DNA of 64,000 nt from Pseudodesulfovibrio sp. (GCA_016342345.1 JAEINO010000003.1:1-64000), one strand, 5' to 3'. Counted from the stretch's first letter, positions 35,901 through 46,034 are shown. Numbers and translations: made by a program. The notes: generated from the letters alone by a model not told the origin.

Positions 35901-37433
35901 TCACCCCACTCTCGTAACCATTGATAGCCCATTGGTTTTCAGTTCCCTGAGGAGGTCTTCGCAGTCCTTAAAACCCGGCGATATTTCATGAAGATGCATC
36001 AGACAGGTCACGGCCTCTCGCGTCTTGTGAGCTTTCGCGAATGCATGCCCCATGTTGTAGGCCAGATCCGGATTGCCTGCATACATCTCCGGGTTGATAC
36101 ACAATGCCTGGTACATTTTCTGTGCGCTCTCGACGTGCTTGCCGCCTTCTGCCAGGGCAAGGCCCATATTGTACTGAATATTTTCGTCCTTGGGAGAATA
36201 CTTTGCAGCTTCGCCATACGCCTCAACCGCCTCGTTCCACAGCCCCTGTTTTCGAAGGGAAATACCAAGCCGGTTATATATATTCATGGCCATCTGACTC
36301 TTGGAATTTTTCACAAACTCAAGGCTCTGACGATAATACTTCACCGCAAGTTCAGGATCGTGGCTCGCGACCATCTCCGCAATGTCGAGGGACATCTCGC
36401 CGACCACGGCCATAGCTTCTTCCTTGGCCGAACCAATGGCGTTGTCAAAATATTTTTCCGCTGATTGTGCATCGCCCTGATCATAATGCATCTCGGCAAT
36501 CTTTATCTTGCGATGACAGTTGAGCGGCGACATGCGATCCAATTTGACCAGATACTTCAAGGCTTCGCGCTGGTTGTCGTCTTCGGCATGAATAAGAACA
36601 ATTTTTTTGAGCGGTTCCAGATAATTATCCGAATTACGCTCTGCCCTGACATAGGCACTCAGGGCCTCGCTCCGCATTGCAAGACCTTTTTTCGCATCCC
36701 CCAGCACAACCATGGCAGCCGCATTCTTCGGCCACTTGAGCAAGACCTTTTCTGCCAAATCGACAGCCTCTTCAAAACGATTGTTACAAACATGCTCCTG
36801 CCCTTCCTGAACAAGAGAATCCGCTTCGCATTGCGGTTTCAGCATGAACGCCGCTTTTTTGATAATGGAATTGGCACAGGCCGGTTTCTTCAAAAAGGAA
36901 TCAGCTCCTTCTTCATAAAACTGGAAGAGTCTTTCCCTGCTCAATTCACGGGAAAGAATGGCAACCTTCATCTTCCTGTACGTCGATTTGGCATATCGCA
37001 AAAACGACAAGGTCAGCTCGGAATCGAGAGCGTGTTCCATGAAAAGAAAAGGCACGACACCTTTTTCAGAAAAATGTTGCAGGACCTCGGCAGCACGGCC
37101 AAGATCTGCAACAACTTGAATATAATCGAGTTCAATACCCAATTCGTGCGAAATGGTGGATTTGAAAACCTTGTAAAAGGCCTTGTCCCTCGTGACCAAG
37201 ATGAAAACACCTGGCTCATCAACAAAATCGTAAATTACATCACAGTACTTATTGATGATTTCATCATTGGTCCTGACGACATACAGATTCTTTGTCTCGG
37301 ATTTCTTTTTTGCCTCAAGATCCTTGAGTTCAGAACCACACGCCTTGATAACGTACAGGCTCTTACTATTTCGCTCTCTTTTCGCCATTACAGGAATTCC
37401 CATTTCAAGAAATTTCAATTTACCTTTCAACAT
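35901..37433 (-). CDS. TPR protein with degenerate N-terminal receiver domain
   Basis: Up to 510 residues; the start is uncertain (ATGs at 37433, 37403 and 37388, none with a convincing Shine-Dalgarno; GGGA precedes the last). Residues ~70-200 look like a receiver: VFILVTRDKAFYKVFK, then VVPFLFMEHALDSEL where the phospho-acceptor Asp position reads Glu133, and SFLKKPA with the conserved Lys-Pro. Residues ~205-480 are at least six TPRs (e.g. IYNRLGISLRKQGLWNEAVE and AAKYSPKDENIQYNMGLALA). Probably a cytoplasmic signalling scaffold that does not depend on phosphorylation. No operon partner; transcribed away from the M29 peptidase's 3' end. Confidence 0.75.
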   Translation of the reverse strand: MLKGKLKFLEMGIPVMAKRERNSKSLYVIKACGSELKDLEAKKKSETKNLYVVRTNDEIINKYCDVIYDFVDEPGVFILVTRDKAFYKVFKSTISHELGIELDYIQVVADLGRAAEVLQHFSEKGVVPFLFMEHALDSELTLSFLRYAKSTYRKMKVAILSRELSRERLFQFYEEGADSFLKKPACANSIIKKAAFMLKPQCEADSLVQEGQEHVCNNRFEEAVDLAEKVLLKWPKNAAAMVVLGDAKKGLAMRSEALSAYVRAERNSDNYLEPLKKIVLIHAEDDNQREALKYLVKLDRMSPLNCHRKIKIAEMHYDQGDAQSAEKYFDNAIGSAKEEAMAVVGEMSLDIAEMVASHDPELAVKYYRQSLEFVKNSKSQMAMNIYNRLGISLRKQGLWNEAVEAYGEAAKYSPKDENIQYNMGLALAEGGKHVESAQKMYQALCINPEMYAGNPDLAYNMGHAFAKAHKTREAVTCLMHLHEISPGFKDCEDLLRELKTNGLSMVTRVG

Positions 37434-37538
37434 TCTATATAATCAATATTCTTAAAAGATATCAATCAAAAAACATTGTTCAGCAACATGAACAATATAA
37501 AAATGAAAAAGAAAGACGCAAGACAAGGCCTGTATCAA

Positions 37539-38744
37539 TCAGATTTTAAATGTCCCGTTCTCGTAAATCAACACGGGCTTTCCGGTCTTGAGCATCGCAG
37601 TCACGCGCTTGGGTTCCGTGTTCACCAAATCCCAATGCATATCCGACGAATTGAATCCGAGTTCATAGAGAAGCTCAGGGGTCAGCATTTCCACGGGGCC
37701 GGTAAAACTTTCCAGCACAGACCCGCCTAACGCAATATGACAATTCCCGTGGTCACCACCGAGATTTTCATCAAGCAACGTATGTGCCATGAACTTGTCC
37801 ACACGGGAAAACCGTTTATCCGTAAGCGAAAACTCACCCACCCTGCGCGAACCGGAATCCGAATACATCTGATTTTGAAGAAATACCTGTCCCTTATCGG
37901 CTTCCACGCGAACGGCAATGCCATCAAAAAAATCAAAAGATGCACCGACCACCCAATGACCATGGCGAAGCGTAGGCTGATCGGCATAATATGTACCGTT
38001 CACATTGCGCGCATCAGGTGCAAAATAAATCTCGTAGCCGGGAATATTTGTCCCACTCACGCCCACAAAACATCGATTTTCTCCCAATGGCACCTTGAGA
38101 TTAATATTCTCGGATTCCACTCGCAGACTTCGTATTTCAAGAGAATCCAACCAATTGCAGACTTCACCCACCTCTCTCCCGAGCCGCTTCCACTCCTTGA
38201 CCGGATCGGGCATATTCAGCCAACAGGCGCGTTGCAAGGCATAGGCATAGTCCTCCATGGACATGCCGCTGGCTGCTGCCAAGGCTTCAGTCGGATACAC
38301 GCAGGTGGTCCACCCCAATGATCCGGCCTGCTTGCGAAGCTCCAGAATGCGCCTGTTGGGACCATCGGCCTTGCGAGCCTCGGCAATGGTGCGCGGGTCC
38401 ACTGTTTGAAGGTGGGTCAAATTTTCTGGAGCCAGGATATTGATAACCCCAGCGGATCTGGAATAGAGTTCAGCCAATCCAGGCGGCTGAGCAACGAGCT
38501 GACCGTAACTGGAATTGAGATACCGCTCCATCTCCATATACGGCGTGGGCCTGGCCATGGGGACCGGTACCAGATGAGCTTCCATGAGCCGCGAGTAAAC
38601 CGCTTCAGCCAAGGCCAATCCAGGAATGTCGTAGCGGACAAGAACCACATCCTGATTCTGGAACTTCTTTTCGCGCGTCTGTCTCAAGGCCCAAAGCATG
38701 ACATCGGCATAACTTTCAAGGTCCGCGAATTCAAAAAGCGACAA
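37539..38744 (-). CDS. M29-family aminopeptidase
   Basis: 401 residues from TTG 38744, preceded by AAGGAA. Family M29 (AmpS/AmpT, aminopeptidase T) metal-binding pattern: Glu in NIPGYEIYFAPD, Glu in RRVGEFSL, His in LGGDHGNCHIALGG, and His/Asp in SDMHWDLV. It should be a cytoplasmic dinuclear-metal leucyl-type aminopeptidase. Divergent from the YheT gene across 139 bp. Confidence 0.88.
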   Translation of the reverse strand: MSLFEFADLESYADVMLWALRQTREKKFQNQDVVLVRYDIPGLALAEAVYSRLMEAHLVPVPMARPTPYMEMERYLNSSYGQLVAQPPGLAELYSRSAGVINILAPENLTHLQTVDPRTIAEARKADGPNRRILELRKQAGSLGWTTCVYPTEALAAASGMSMEDYAYALQRACWLNMPDPVKEWKRLGREVGEVCNWLDSLEIRSLRVESENINLKVPLGENRCFVGVSGTNIPGYEIYFAPDARNVNGTYYADQPTLRHGHWVVGASFDFFDGIAVRVEADKGQVFLQNQMYSDSGSRRVGEFSLTDKRFSRVDKFMAHTLLDENLGGDHGNCHIALGGSVLESFTGPVEMLTPELLYELGFNSSDMHWDLVNTEPKRVTAMLKTGKPVLIYENGTFKI

Positions 38745-38883
38745 GGCAATTCCTTTTTATTGTTTCACGTGCCTCAAATTCAAGACATACTGCGTAAACT
38801 ACAAAAACATGGGGGGCATGCGCAACAATTTTTACCCTCATGTGCATTTTGACTTCCTCTGATGTTAGCCGTACACAAATCGG

Positions 38884-39861
38884 ATGCCAATTCTTCCAAC
38901 ACCCGACTACTCACCTCCACTCCCGTTTCGTAACGGCAACCTCGCCACACTCTACCCGCCGGTTTTCCGGACAACGCCAGGGACCAATCCTTGCCATGAA
39001 CGCATCGAAACACCGGACAATGACTTTCTGGACATGGATTGGCACGCCTGTCGAATCGGCAAATCACGACGACTGGCAATCATCAGCCACGGTCTGGAAG
39101 GTCATTCACGGAAAAAATACATACTGGGAATGGCCCGGATGGTCACCGGTCTCGGATATGACGCAGCCTGCTGGACGCAACGGGGCTGTGGAAAGGCAAT
39201 AAACCGGCATGCACGATTCTATCACTCGGGCGAAACCGATGATCTGCACGCAGTCGTCACCCACTGCCTGAAAACCAGGAACTACGACGAAATAATGCTT
39301 ATCGGATTCAGCATGGGGGGCAACCAGATTCTCAAGTATCTCGGAAAAAATGCGAGCCGGGTTCCTGCGGAGATCACAACGGCGGCAACCTTTTCCGTAC
39401 CTTGCGATCTGGGCGCAACCGAACGATTGATCAGCAAGCCGACCATGCGCATCTATTTCGAATATTTCATGCTTGGCCTGCGCCAGAAGATCCGCGCCAA
39501 AGGCAGAATGTTCCCGGACGTTGTGAACCCGGCAGAGTTAAATGGCATCAACAGCCTGCGCCAATTCGATGACCGGTTCACGGCACCGCTCAACGGATTC
39601 AAGGACGCAGAAGAGTATTACACCCGATCAAGCTGCAAACAGTTCCTCAAGAGCATCCGCATACCCACCCTGCTCGTCAATGCTCAGAATGATCCATTCC
39701 TGCCGCACGAATGCTACCCCATGGACGAAGCCGAAACCAATTCCAATCTGTTTCTGGAAATGCCGAAACACGGTGGACACGTTGGCTTCGTACTCAACCA
39801 CGGGGACAATGTCTATTGGTCGGAAAACAGAATCAAAAAATTTCTGGAAACAGGCAAATAA
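38884..39861 (+). CDS. YheT-family alpha/beta hydrolase
   Basis: 325 residues. SHGLEGHSRKKYILGMARMV, the nucleophile elbow GFSMGGNQILKYLGK (Ser143), NAQNDPFLP (Asp) and KHGGHVGF (His) define the catalytic triad; the N-terminal PLPFRNGNLATLYP is typical of YheT/ABHD1-3. Probably a carboxylesterase or lipase-like enzyme; substrate unknown. Confidence 0.9.
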   Translation: MPILPTPDYSPPLPFRNGNLATLYPPVFRTTPGTNPCHERIETPDNDFLDMDWHACRIGKSRRLAIISHGLEGHSRKKYILGMARMVTGLGYDAACWTQRGCGKAINRHARFYHSGETDDLHAVVTHCLKTRNYDEIMLIGFSMGGNQILKYLGKNASRVPAEITTAATFSVPCDLGATERLISKPTMRIYFEYFMLGLRQKIRAKGRMFPDVVNPAELNGINSLRQFDDRFTAPLNGFKDAEEYYTRSSCKQFLKSIRIPTLLVNAQNDPFLPHECYPMDEAETNSNLFLEMPKHGGHVGFVLNHGDNVYWSENRIKKFLETGK

Positions 39862-39921
39862 GACATACTGTTGGACTCTCCCCAAAACACCTGACGCAAC
39901 AGTTACTCCCACCAAGCGACT

Positions 39922-40050
39922 AGGAAAGCACTGCATAATTGCCCTCTGGCTTCGTTGCTGCAAAAAAATCAAACCCTAGCGTGCAGGAAGCACTCGTCAG
40001 CCTTGACTTTTTTGCGCGCCTTGCCAGCGAACAATTCTACAGCACTTCCT
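39922..40050. repeat. 129-nt near-palindrome (REP-like) between convergent genes
   Basis: The arms AGGAAAGCACTGCATAATTG... and ...CAATTCTACAGCACTTCCT pair through most of their length; further in, GCAAAAAAATCAAACCC pairs with GGCTTGACTTTTTTGC-like sequence, and the centre is GTGC-AGGAA-GCAC (39981-39993), within one base of the geometric midpoint. It fills most of the gap between the YheT stop (39861) and the solute-binding protein stop (40076). It may act as a bidirectional terminator or be a dispersed repeat. Confidence 0.8.
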
Positions 40051-40075
40051 GAAGATTGAATTAATCAGCGTTTCC

Positions 40076-40948
40076 CTAGGATTCGCGCCTGCCCCTGAAG
40101 AATGGGAACAATGCCGCCACGAGCAATCCCGTAAACCCGATTACGACAACCAAAATCAACCACTGCCTAATTTGATTGCTGTCACCAACAACCCATCGAT
40201 TAAAAATATTGTCTCGCTCATCCTTATCAATACGACTCAGACCTTCCTCAATCATCCCGAGCAATTTGACATTGCCCTTGACAACTGCTGCCCGAAAGTT
40301 CTGATGCGAAAAAAATTCGATAGTCTTGACGTCCTTGGCTTTCCCCAAGGCCCCCACAGAAAACATCAGTGTCGGATAATCGGCCAGAAACCCATCCAAC
40401 TCGCCACAAAAAAAAGCTTCCAACAATTCGGCAACGGTCTCCATGGGCACGGCCTTGAGTGCCGGATATTTCCTATTAATCAAATCCTCATAAAAGCTAT
40501 TGGCTATGACACCCACAGGTCGTCCCCGCAACTCAGACACACGGGTTATGCCTGAGTCGGCCTTGACAAACATCCCACCTTTGGATGGGAAAATCGGATT
40601 GGTAAGATCAAGATACTTGTCACGTTCAGAAGTAAAAAACAACCCCCCGTGAACATCGGCCTGTCCACTCCGAACAGCATTCAAGGTATTGGCCCATTCC
40701 GTAAGGTAAAAGGTCACGGGCACTCCGGTTTCAGCCGACCATTTACGCCACAGATCGATGATATATCCCTTGGGGTCACCATTGACTTCCCTGTAGGACA
40801 TGGGAGCCATGCCGGATTCCTGAGCCACAACGATACCCCGTTCCCGATACCCCTCAAAAATGTCATTCTCGGCCCTTGTGACCTGCGCAAGGGAAACAGG
40901 CCATACGATCAACAAGAAGAACACGGACAAAAAGAAACGATTCATCAT
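40076..40948 (-). CDS. membrane-anchored family 3 solute-binding protein, sensor-like
   Basis: 290 residues (start ATG 40948 or the adjacent 40945). Signal peptide MMNRFFLSVFFLLIVWPVSL, then a PBPb/SBP_bac_3 domain (PMSYREVNGDPKGYIIDLWR; VRSGQADVHGGLFFTSERDK; LDLTNPIF; VSELRGRPVGVIANSF; GELDGFLADYP), then a C-terminal membrane helix (QWLILVVVIGFTGLLVAALF) and a short basic tail FFRGRRES. This is the front half of many sensor kinases and diguanylate cyclases, but no output domain follows. No ABC transporter genes are adjacent. It could be a tethered binding protein or a truncated sensor. Confidence 0.82.
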   Translation of the reverse strand: MMNRFFLSVFFLLIVWPVSLAQVTRAENDIFEGYRERGIVVAQESGMAPMSYREVNGDPKGYIIDLWRKWSAETGVPVTFYLTEWANTLNAVRSGQADVHGGLFFTSERDKYLDLTNPIFPSKGGMFVKADSGITRVSELRGRPVGVIANSFYEDLINRKYPALKAVPMETVAELLEAFFCGELDGFLADYPTLMFSVGALGKAKDVKTIEFFSHQNFRAAVVKGNVKLLGMIEEGLSRIDKDERDNIFNRWVVGDSNQIRQWLILVVVIGFTGLLVAALFPFFRGRRES

Positions 40949-41241
40949 ACCTCACGATTAAAAGGCCACAATGCGTTATACGCAAATTTGCCTTTTCTGC
41001 GACATAAAGACAATGGCGTTATAACTGTTTATGGGCATACAATTCATCCCAGCCCCGGACTTTTCACCTTTGGCAAAAACAAGTCCAATGAAGCCTGCAA
41101 GATGTGAACGCAACCCAAGGGCGTTCCCGGAATAAAATCTCCAGTAAAACAGCAGCCTGATCACCAGTGTGCACAGGGGTTAAAGACCAATGTGTTCACT
41201 GCGGGAACAGGCTGCCACTCACCAAACAATTGGCCTCATAC
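40949..41241. other. intergenic region between clpB and the solute-binding protein gene
   Basis: With the terminator at its right end this gap is about 350 bp. Only short frames without recognisable content are present. I see no RNA gene. It should hold the promoter for the leftward solute-binding protein gene, but I cannot fix one. Confidence 0.4.
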
Positions 41242-41275
41242 AAAAACGGACGCTCAGCACAATGCAAAACGTCCG
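41242..41275 (-). terminator. intrinsic terminator after clpB
   Basis: Minus strand CGGACG (plus 41270-41275) pairs with CGTCCG (plus 41247-41252) across a 17-nt loop and is followed by five T. It lies 26 bp past the clpB stop. Confidence 0.65.
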
Positions 41276-41300
41276 GTTACAATACGGAATATCTGTCAAA

Positions 41301-43898
41301 TCAGCCTATAACCAACGCGCCGTCCTTCTCGTCCACAGTCACATTTGCGCCGTCCGCCAGCATGCCACCGATGAGCAGCTTGGCCAACGGGGTCTCCAGA
41401 TGGGACTGAAGGTAGCGATGCAGCGGGCGGGCACCGAAGTGCGGATCATAGGCCGCCTCGGCAATAAATGACTTGGCCGAATCAGTGAGCGTCAGCCCGA
41501 TCTTGCGATCTTCCAGGCGAGTCCTGAGCCCGGCCACCAGCAGGTCGATAATCTTCATGAGCTGGTCAATGTGCAACGGCTTGAACAATACGGTCTCATC
41601 CACCCGATTAAGGAACTCGGGACGGAAATGACGCCGCAGGACATCCATGACCTGCTCGGTCACGCCATCCTTGAAATTGCCATCTTTGTCGATGCCTTCA
41701 AGCATGAATTCGGCACCAAGGTTGGAGGTCATGATGATAATGCTGTTCTTGAAATCCACGGTCCGCCCATGGGAATCGGTCAGCCGTCCATCGTCGAGAA
41801 TCTGAAGGAGCACGTTGAACACGTCGTGGTGCGCCTTTTCAATTTCGTCGAACAGGACCACGGAATACGGCTTGCGACGCACGGCCTCGGTGAGCTGACC
41901 GCCTTCGTCATACCCGATATAGCCGGGAGGCGCGCCTATCAGACGGGCCACAGTATGCTTTTCCATGTACTCGGACATGTCAATGCGGATCAAATTGCCC
42001 TCTGAGTCGAACAGGGCCGAAGCCAGAGTTTTGCACAATTCCGTTTTGCCGACACCTGTAGGGCCAAGAAAAATGAACGAGCCTATTGGTCTCGACGGGT
42101 CCTTGAGCCCGGCACGGGCACGCAACACGGCGTCTGCCACGGCCTGGACAGCCTGATCCTGGCCTATGACGCGCTCATGCAATTGCTCGCCAAGCTTGAG
42201 AAGCTTTTCGCGTTCCCCTTCCAGAAGTTTGGAAACAGGAATCCCGGTCCACTTGGCGATGACCTGAGCCACATCATCAGGGCCGACTTCTTCCTTGACC
42301 ATGCGCGGGGTGTCACCTGATTCCAGGGATGCGTTGCGATCATTCAGTTCTTTTTCGAGCGATGCCAGCGTGCCGTATTCCAGTTCCGCAACACGGTTGT
42401 AATCATGTACACGCTTGGCTTCCTCGATTCCCCGACGGGTGGACTCGATATCTTCCTTGAGAGAACGCAGCCGCTCGATGCCGCCCTTTTCATTCTCCCA
42501 CTGGGCCAGGAGTGCCGTCTGCAGCTCCTTGACCTCGGCCAACTTCTTTTCCAGCTTCTTGAGACGCTCCTTGGACGCCTTGTCCGACTCGCGCTTCAGG
42601 GCCTCGCGTTCTATCTCGAACTGCATGACCTGACGGTTGGCCCTATCCAATTCATACGGTTGGGAGTCGATTTCGGTACGAATAAGGGCTGCAGCCTCGT
42701 CGATAAGGTCAATGGCCTTGTCAGGCAACTGGCGATCGGAAATATAACGATTGGAAAGCACGGCAGCCTCAACCACCGCACCATCGGAAATTCGCACACC
42801 ATGATGGACTTCGAACCGCTCTCGCAGACCACGCAGGATGGAAATAGTATCTTCCACCGAGGGTTCCTCGACAACAATAGTCTGGAATCGACGTTCCAGG
42901 GCCGGGTCCTTTTCAATATACTTGCGATACTCATCAGTGGTGGTCGCGCCAATGCAATGCAGCTCGCCACGTGCCAGCAGAGGTTTGAGAATGTTGCCTG
43001 CGTCCATGGCCCCATCGCTCTTGCCTGCGCCGACAATAGTGTGCAATTCATCGATGAACATGATGATCTGTCCGGCGGATTCCTGCACTTCCTTGAGCAC
43101 TGCCTTGAGCCGCTCTTCAAACTCTCCACGATATTTTGCACCGGCAATGAGCGAACTCATGTCCAGACTGAAAACTACCTTGTCCTTGAGTCCTTCGGGC
43201 ACATCACCCTTGACGATGCGTTGGGCCAGGCCCTCGGCAATGGCCGTCTTGCCAACGCCAGCCTCGCCTATGAGAACCGGGTTGTTCTTGGTACGACGGG
43301 ACAGAATGCGAATGACGCGGCGAATCTCGGAATCCCGCCCGATGACAGGGTCAAGCTTGCCGGACCGCGCCTCTTCCACAAGATCACGACCATATTTCTG
43401 GAGGGATTCATATGTGGCTTCAGGATTGTCCGAGGTCACACGCTGCTTGCCACGCACCTCTTCCAGCACCCCAAGGACCTTGTTCTTGTCCAGATTAAAT
43501 TGCTTGTTGACCCGCCCCACGCCAGTTGACCGGGACTCTTCCATGAGAGCAAGAAAAACATGTTCCACTGAAACGAACTCGTCTTTCATGCGCTTTCTCA
43601 TGTCATCGGCTGCCACCAGCACAGTTTGCAACCGCTGGGTAACCATGATCTGATCGGCGCGAGCACCAGGCCCTGAGACCTTGGGCATTTTGCTGATTTC
43701 AGCATCCACGGCACCCATATAAATATCCGGTGCCACATTGAGCTTGCGAAGGATCTGAGGGACCAGTCCTTGTTCCTGAGCAATCAGGGCATGCATGACA
43801 TGCTCGCAGTCTATCTGCTGCTGCCCATTGCGAATGGCGAGATTCTGAGCCTCTGAAACAGCGTCCTGCGTTTTGCGTGTAAATGTATTCGGGTCCAT
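41301..43898 (-). CDS. clpB: disaggregase ClpB (Hsp100)
   Basis: 865 residues. Clp-N repeats, then AAA1 with [15 protein letters not shown], the coiled-coil middle domain (~410-520, with [20 protein letters not shown]) that separates ClpB from ClpA/ClpC, then AAA2 with [15 protein letters not shown]. It rescues aggregated proteins with DnaK. AGGAGG precedes the ATG. It is the last gene of a heat-shock type operon cbpA-cbpM-clpB. Confidence 0.98.
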   Translation of the reverse strand: MDPNTFTRKTQDAVSEAQNLAIRNGQQQIDCEHVMHALIAQEQGLVPQILRKLNVAPDIYMGAVDAEISKMPKVSGPGARADQIMVTQRLQTVLVAADDMRKRMKDEFVSVEHVFLALMEESRSTGVGRVNKQFNLDKNKVLGVLEEVRGKQRVTSDNPEATYESLQKYGRDLVEEARSGKLDPVIGRDSEIRRVIRILSRRTKNNPVLIGEAGVGKTAIAEGLAQRIVKGDVPEGLKDKVVFSLDMSSLIAGAKYRGEFEERLKAVLKEVQESAGQIIMFIDELHTIVGAGKSDGAMDAGNILKPLLARGELHCIGATTTDEYRKYIEKDPALERRFQTIVVEEPSVEDTISILRGLRERFEVHHGVRISDGAVVEAAVLSNRYISDRQLPDKAIDLIDEAAALIRTEIDSQPYELDRANRQVMQFEIEREALKRESDKASKERLKKLEKKLAEVKELQTALLAQWENEKGGIERLRSLKEDIESTRRGIEEAKRVHDYNRVAELEYGTLASLEKELNDRNASLESGDTPRMVKEEVGPDDVAQVIAKWTGIPVSKLLEGEREKLLKLGEQLHERVIGQDQAVQAVADAVLRARAGLKDPSRPIGSFIFLGPTGVGKTELCKTLASALFDSEGNLIRIDMSEYMEKHTVARLIGAPPGYIGYDEGGQLTEAVRRKPYSVVLFDEIEKAHHDVFNVLLQILDDGRLTDSHGRTVDFKNSIIIMTSNLGAEFMLEGIDKDGNFKDGVTEQVMDVLRRHFRPEFLNRVDETVLFKPLHIDQLMKIIDLLVAGLRTRLEDRKIGLTLTDSAKSFIAEAAYDPHFGARPLHRYLQSHLETPLAKLLIGGMLADGANVTVDEKDGALVIG

Positions 43899-43931
43899 GG
43901 GGAACCTCCTGTGTGAATTTGAGATTGAGTG

Positions 43932-44267
43932 CTATACCAATCGCTTCAATTCTTCGATTTCCGTTTCCAGCTCCTCAACGCGCTCCAAAAGATCAACAAT
44001 GATACTGCCGCTGTTGAACGAAACATCGAGATCCTTGGACAGACGCATCAATTTATGGATGCGATATACATCCCGAAAATTGAAAAGGTACTCGTTGGCA
44101 TTGGTTTTGCCCGGAGATATCCAGCCGAGATCAATCAGTTCGGCCACTTCGGATGGTTGAATACTGGTCAATTCCACCAACTGTGCCCAGGCCACACATC
44201 CAGACCGTTCCGGCAAATTAAGGCCGGGCAGTCGCATCAACACTTCTTCGAGTCTTTTGGTCGTCAT
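43932..44267 (-). CDS. cbpM: CbpM-like chaperone modulator (MerR-type HTH)
   Basis: 111 residues: a MerR-like winged-helix core (QLVELTSIQPSEVAELIDLG; NFRDVYRIHKLMRLSKDLDV) followed by a C-terminal coiled coil (IIVDLLERVEELETEIEELK). In E. coli CbpM binds the J-domain of CbpA and inhibits it. Position between the cbpA-like gene (12 bp upstream) and clpB supports the same role here; a DNA-binding heat-shock regulator is the alternative. Confidence 0.85.
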   Translation of the reverse strand: MTTKRLEEVLMRLPGLNLPERSGCVAWAQLVELTSIQPSEVAELIDLGWISPGKTNANEYLFNFRDVYRIHKLMRLSKDLDVSFNSGSIIVDLLERVEELETEIEELKRLV

Positions 44268-44279
44268 GCTTCACTGTCC

Positions 44280-45224
44280 CTAAAAATTTCTCGGGTTAAA
44301 TTCCGATTTTTCCTGAAGCTCCTCCCACAACCGCCGTTCATCACTGGAAATACGATCTGGAGCCTGAATCATGATACGCACGAACTGATCGCCACGCTTT
44401 GCACCGCTTCCAAGCCCCTTGTTTTTGATACGAAGTTTCTTTCCCGACCCGATACCGGGCGGAATCTTCATTTCAACCGCGCCATCCAGAGTGGGAATGC
44501 GCAAAGTCACACCCAATGCCGCCTCCCATGGGGCCAAAGGCAAATCAAGAATGATATCCGAATCACTGACCTTGAACAAAGAGTGAGGCATAAGCTTGAT
44601 CTTGAGGTACAGGTCGCCCTTTGCACCACCGGCCATGCCAGGATTTCCCTGACCAGCCAAACGGATTTTTTGACCATCCTTGATACCTACGGGTACCTTG
44701 ATTTCCAGCGTCTTGGTGGTCATGCGCGGGAAACCGTCCGGTCCGGCAGTCTGCTCCTGAAGCGTGACGGATTTCGAACCTCCCTTAAAGGCTTCATCCA
44801 GAGTCAGCTCATAGGTGGCCTCAGAATCAGAACCCCGCCTCGGGCGTTGCTGGTAACCACCCCCACCAAAACCGCCACGGAAGGAACCGCCACGGCCACC
44901 GCCAAAAGCGGTCTCGAAAAAGTCGGAAAAACCACCGCCGCCACCGCCACCACCAAATTGCATATTCTCGTAACCGGGCGGGGGCTGAAAATTCTGTCCA
45001 TGCTCCCAGTTTGAGCCAAACTGATCGTACAGCTTACGCTTCTTCGCATCCTTGAGAACTTCATACGCCTCGTTGATTTCCTTGAACTTGTCCTCGGCAC
45101 CCTTGTCGTTGGGATTGAGGTCGGGATGAAATTTGCGCGCCAGCTTCTTGAAAGCCTTGGCAATGTCTTCTTTGGACGAAGACCGGGAAACCCCGAGGAG
45201 TTTGTAATAATCTTTATATTCCAT
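44280..45224 (-). CDS. cbpA: DnaJ-class co-chaperone CbpA (no zinc finger)
   Basis: 314 residues from ATG 45224 (AAAGGA upstream; the in-frame ATG at 45302 lies within the predicted promoter). J-domain with HPD at 33-35 (KFHPDLNPN), a Gly/Phe-rich linker (~80-125 with long glycine runs), then the C-terminal peptide-binding domains. There are no CxxCxGxG repeats, so it is a type B J-protein (CbpA/DnaJ2). It delivers clients to DnaK; the operon partners CbpM and ClpB fit a disaggregation set. Confidence 0.93.
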   Translation of the reverse strand: MEYKDYYKLLGVSRSSSKEDIAKAFKKLARKFHPDLNPNDKGAEDKFKEINEAYEVLKDAKKRKLYDQFGSNWEHGQNFQPPPGYENMQFGGGGGGGGFSDFFETAFGGGRGGSFRGGFGGGGYQQRPRRGSDSEATYELTLDEAFKGGSKSVTLQEQTAGPDGFPRMTTKTLEIKVPVGIKDGQKIRLAGQGNPGMAGGAKGDLYLKIKLMPHSLFKVSDSDIILDLPLAPWEAALGVTLRIPTLDGAVEMKIPPGIGSGKKLRIKNKGLGSGAKRGDQFVRIMIQAPDRISSDERRLWEELQEKSEFNPRNF

Positions 45225-45274
45225 GCAAAAAAATCCTTTAAGCAAACAAAAAGCATTTATTGATTCAGGACAAT

Positions 45275-45302
45275 AAGATAATGTGCTTTGGTCCCGTGTC
45301 AA
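45275..45302 (-). promoter_or_regulatory. predicted promoter of the cbpA-cbpM-clpB operon
   Basis: Minus strand: TTGACA (plus 45297-45302), 16-nt spacer, TATCTT (plus 45275-45280), 50 nt ahead of the ATG at 45224. The -35 is a perfect sigma-70 match and the -10 matches at four of six. CTTGACAC also loosely resembles a sigma-32 -35 box, but I see no CCCCAT-type -10. Confidence 0.55.
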
Positions 45303-45374
45303 GCTACGGACAACAAATGGAATAACATTTTTTAAACAGTTTTTTCCACAGCTTGCAAATTCAAGGAGAGTATA

Positions 45375-45932
45375 ATGAAACCGAGCCTCAGACTGATCCT
45401 ATGCCTAACCATCATCAGCTTTGCCATGATAAGTGTTGCCTGGACCCCATGGGGAGCGATCTACGATAGTGCTCGAGACGAACGAAGTGTTGGCGATCAG
45501 GCCATTGACAAGCAAATATCACTATCCATCAAGAGCAAACTGGCCGACCGGGACACCAAGATGGCCCTCAAGGTGCATGTCTATTGTTTCATGCGCCACG
45601 TCTATCTGATCGGTGCAATTGACGACACGACATTCAGGGGCTTTGCCGTGGGAACCGCCACAACAACCAAGGATGTAAAAGAGGTAATCAAGTATTTCGT
45701 CAGTGAGACCGACACACTGACGGCTGACCTTGCGGTCGCAACAAAAGTCCGGGCCATGCTCATCGCAGACAAGAACTTGAGTTCCACACAGGTTGAAACC
45801 GAAGTTGCCAATGGTGAAGTCATCATGGTCGGCATGGTCAGAGACAAGGCTGATGCCGAGCTTGCAATCAACATTGCCAAAGGCGTGGAAGGGGTACGGA
45901 AAGTGACAACATTTCTAACTCCGCCCCAATAG
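45375..45932 (+). CDS. exported BON-domain protein
   Basis: 185 residues, AAGGAG ribosome binding site. N-terminal signal or anchor ([19 protein letters not shown]) followed by two BON-like modules (~45-110, [20 protein letters not shown]; ~118-183, [20 protein letters not shown] ... [12 protein letters not shown]). BON proteins (OsmY, DolP) act in the periplasm and bind phospholipid. Divergent from cbpA. Confidence 0.82.
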   Translation: MKPSLRLILCLTIISFAMISVAWTPWGAIYDSARDERSVGDQAIDKQISLSIKSKLADRDTKMALKVHVYCFMRHVYLIGAIDDTTFRGFAVGTATTTKDVKEVIKYFVSETDTLTADLAVATKVRAMLIADKNLSSTQVETEVANGEVIMVGMVRDKADAELAINIAKGVEGVRKVTTFLTPPQ

Positions 45933-45962
45933 ATATCCGTTGGGAAAGATACTATTCCACTG

Positions 45963-46006
45963 TTCACTGAGCGGGATGCGCAGGGGCTCACCAGCCGCTC
46001 AGTGAA
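45963..46006. repeat. perfect 12-bp inverted repeat between convergent genes
   Basis: TTCACTGAGCGG (45963-45974) and CCGCTCAGTGAA (45995-46006) with a 20-nt loop, then A7 and a short T-tract (GGCTTTTTCC). It lies 31 bp after the BON gene stop and ahead of the PHP gene stop on the other strand. Probably a terminator for one or both, although the T-tract is displaced. Confidence 0.6.
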
Positions 46007-46034
46007 AAAAAGAGGCTTTTTCCCAATACAGTGG

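Noticed and set aside
40976-41164. 62-codon minus-strand frame in the gap between the solute-binding protein gene and clpB
   Set aside because: No ribosome binding site, no recognisable similarity, and a low-information sequence; left as intergenic.
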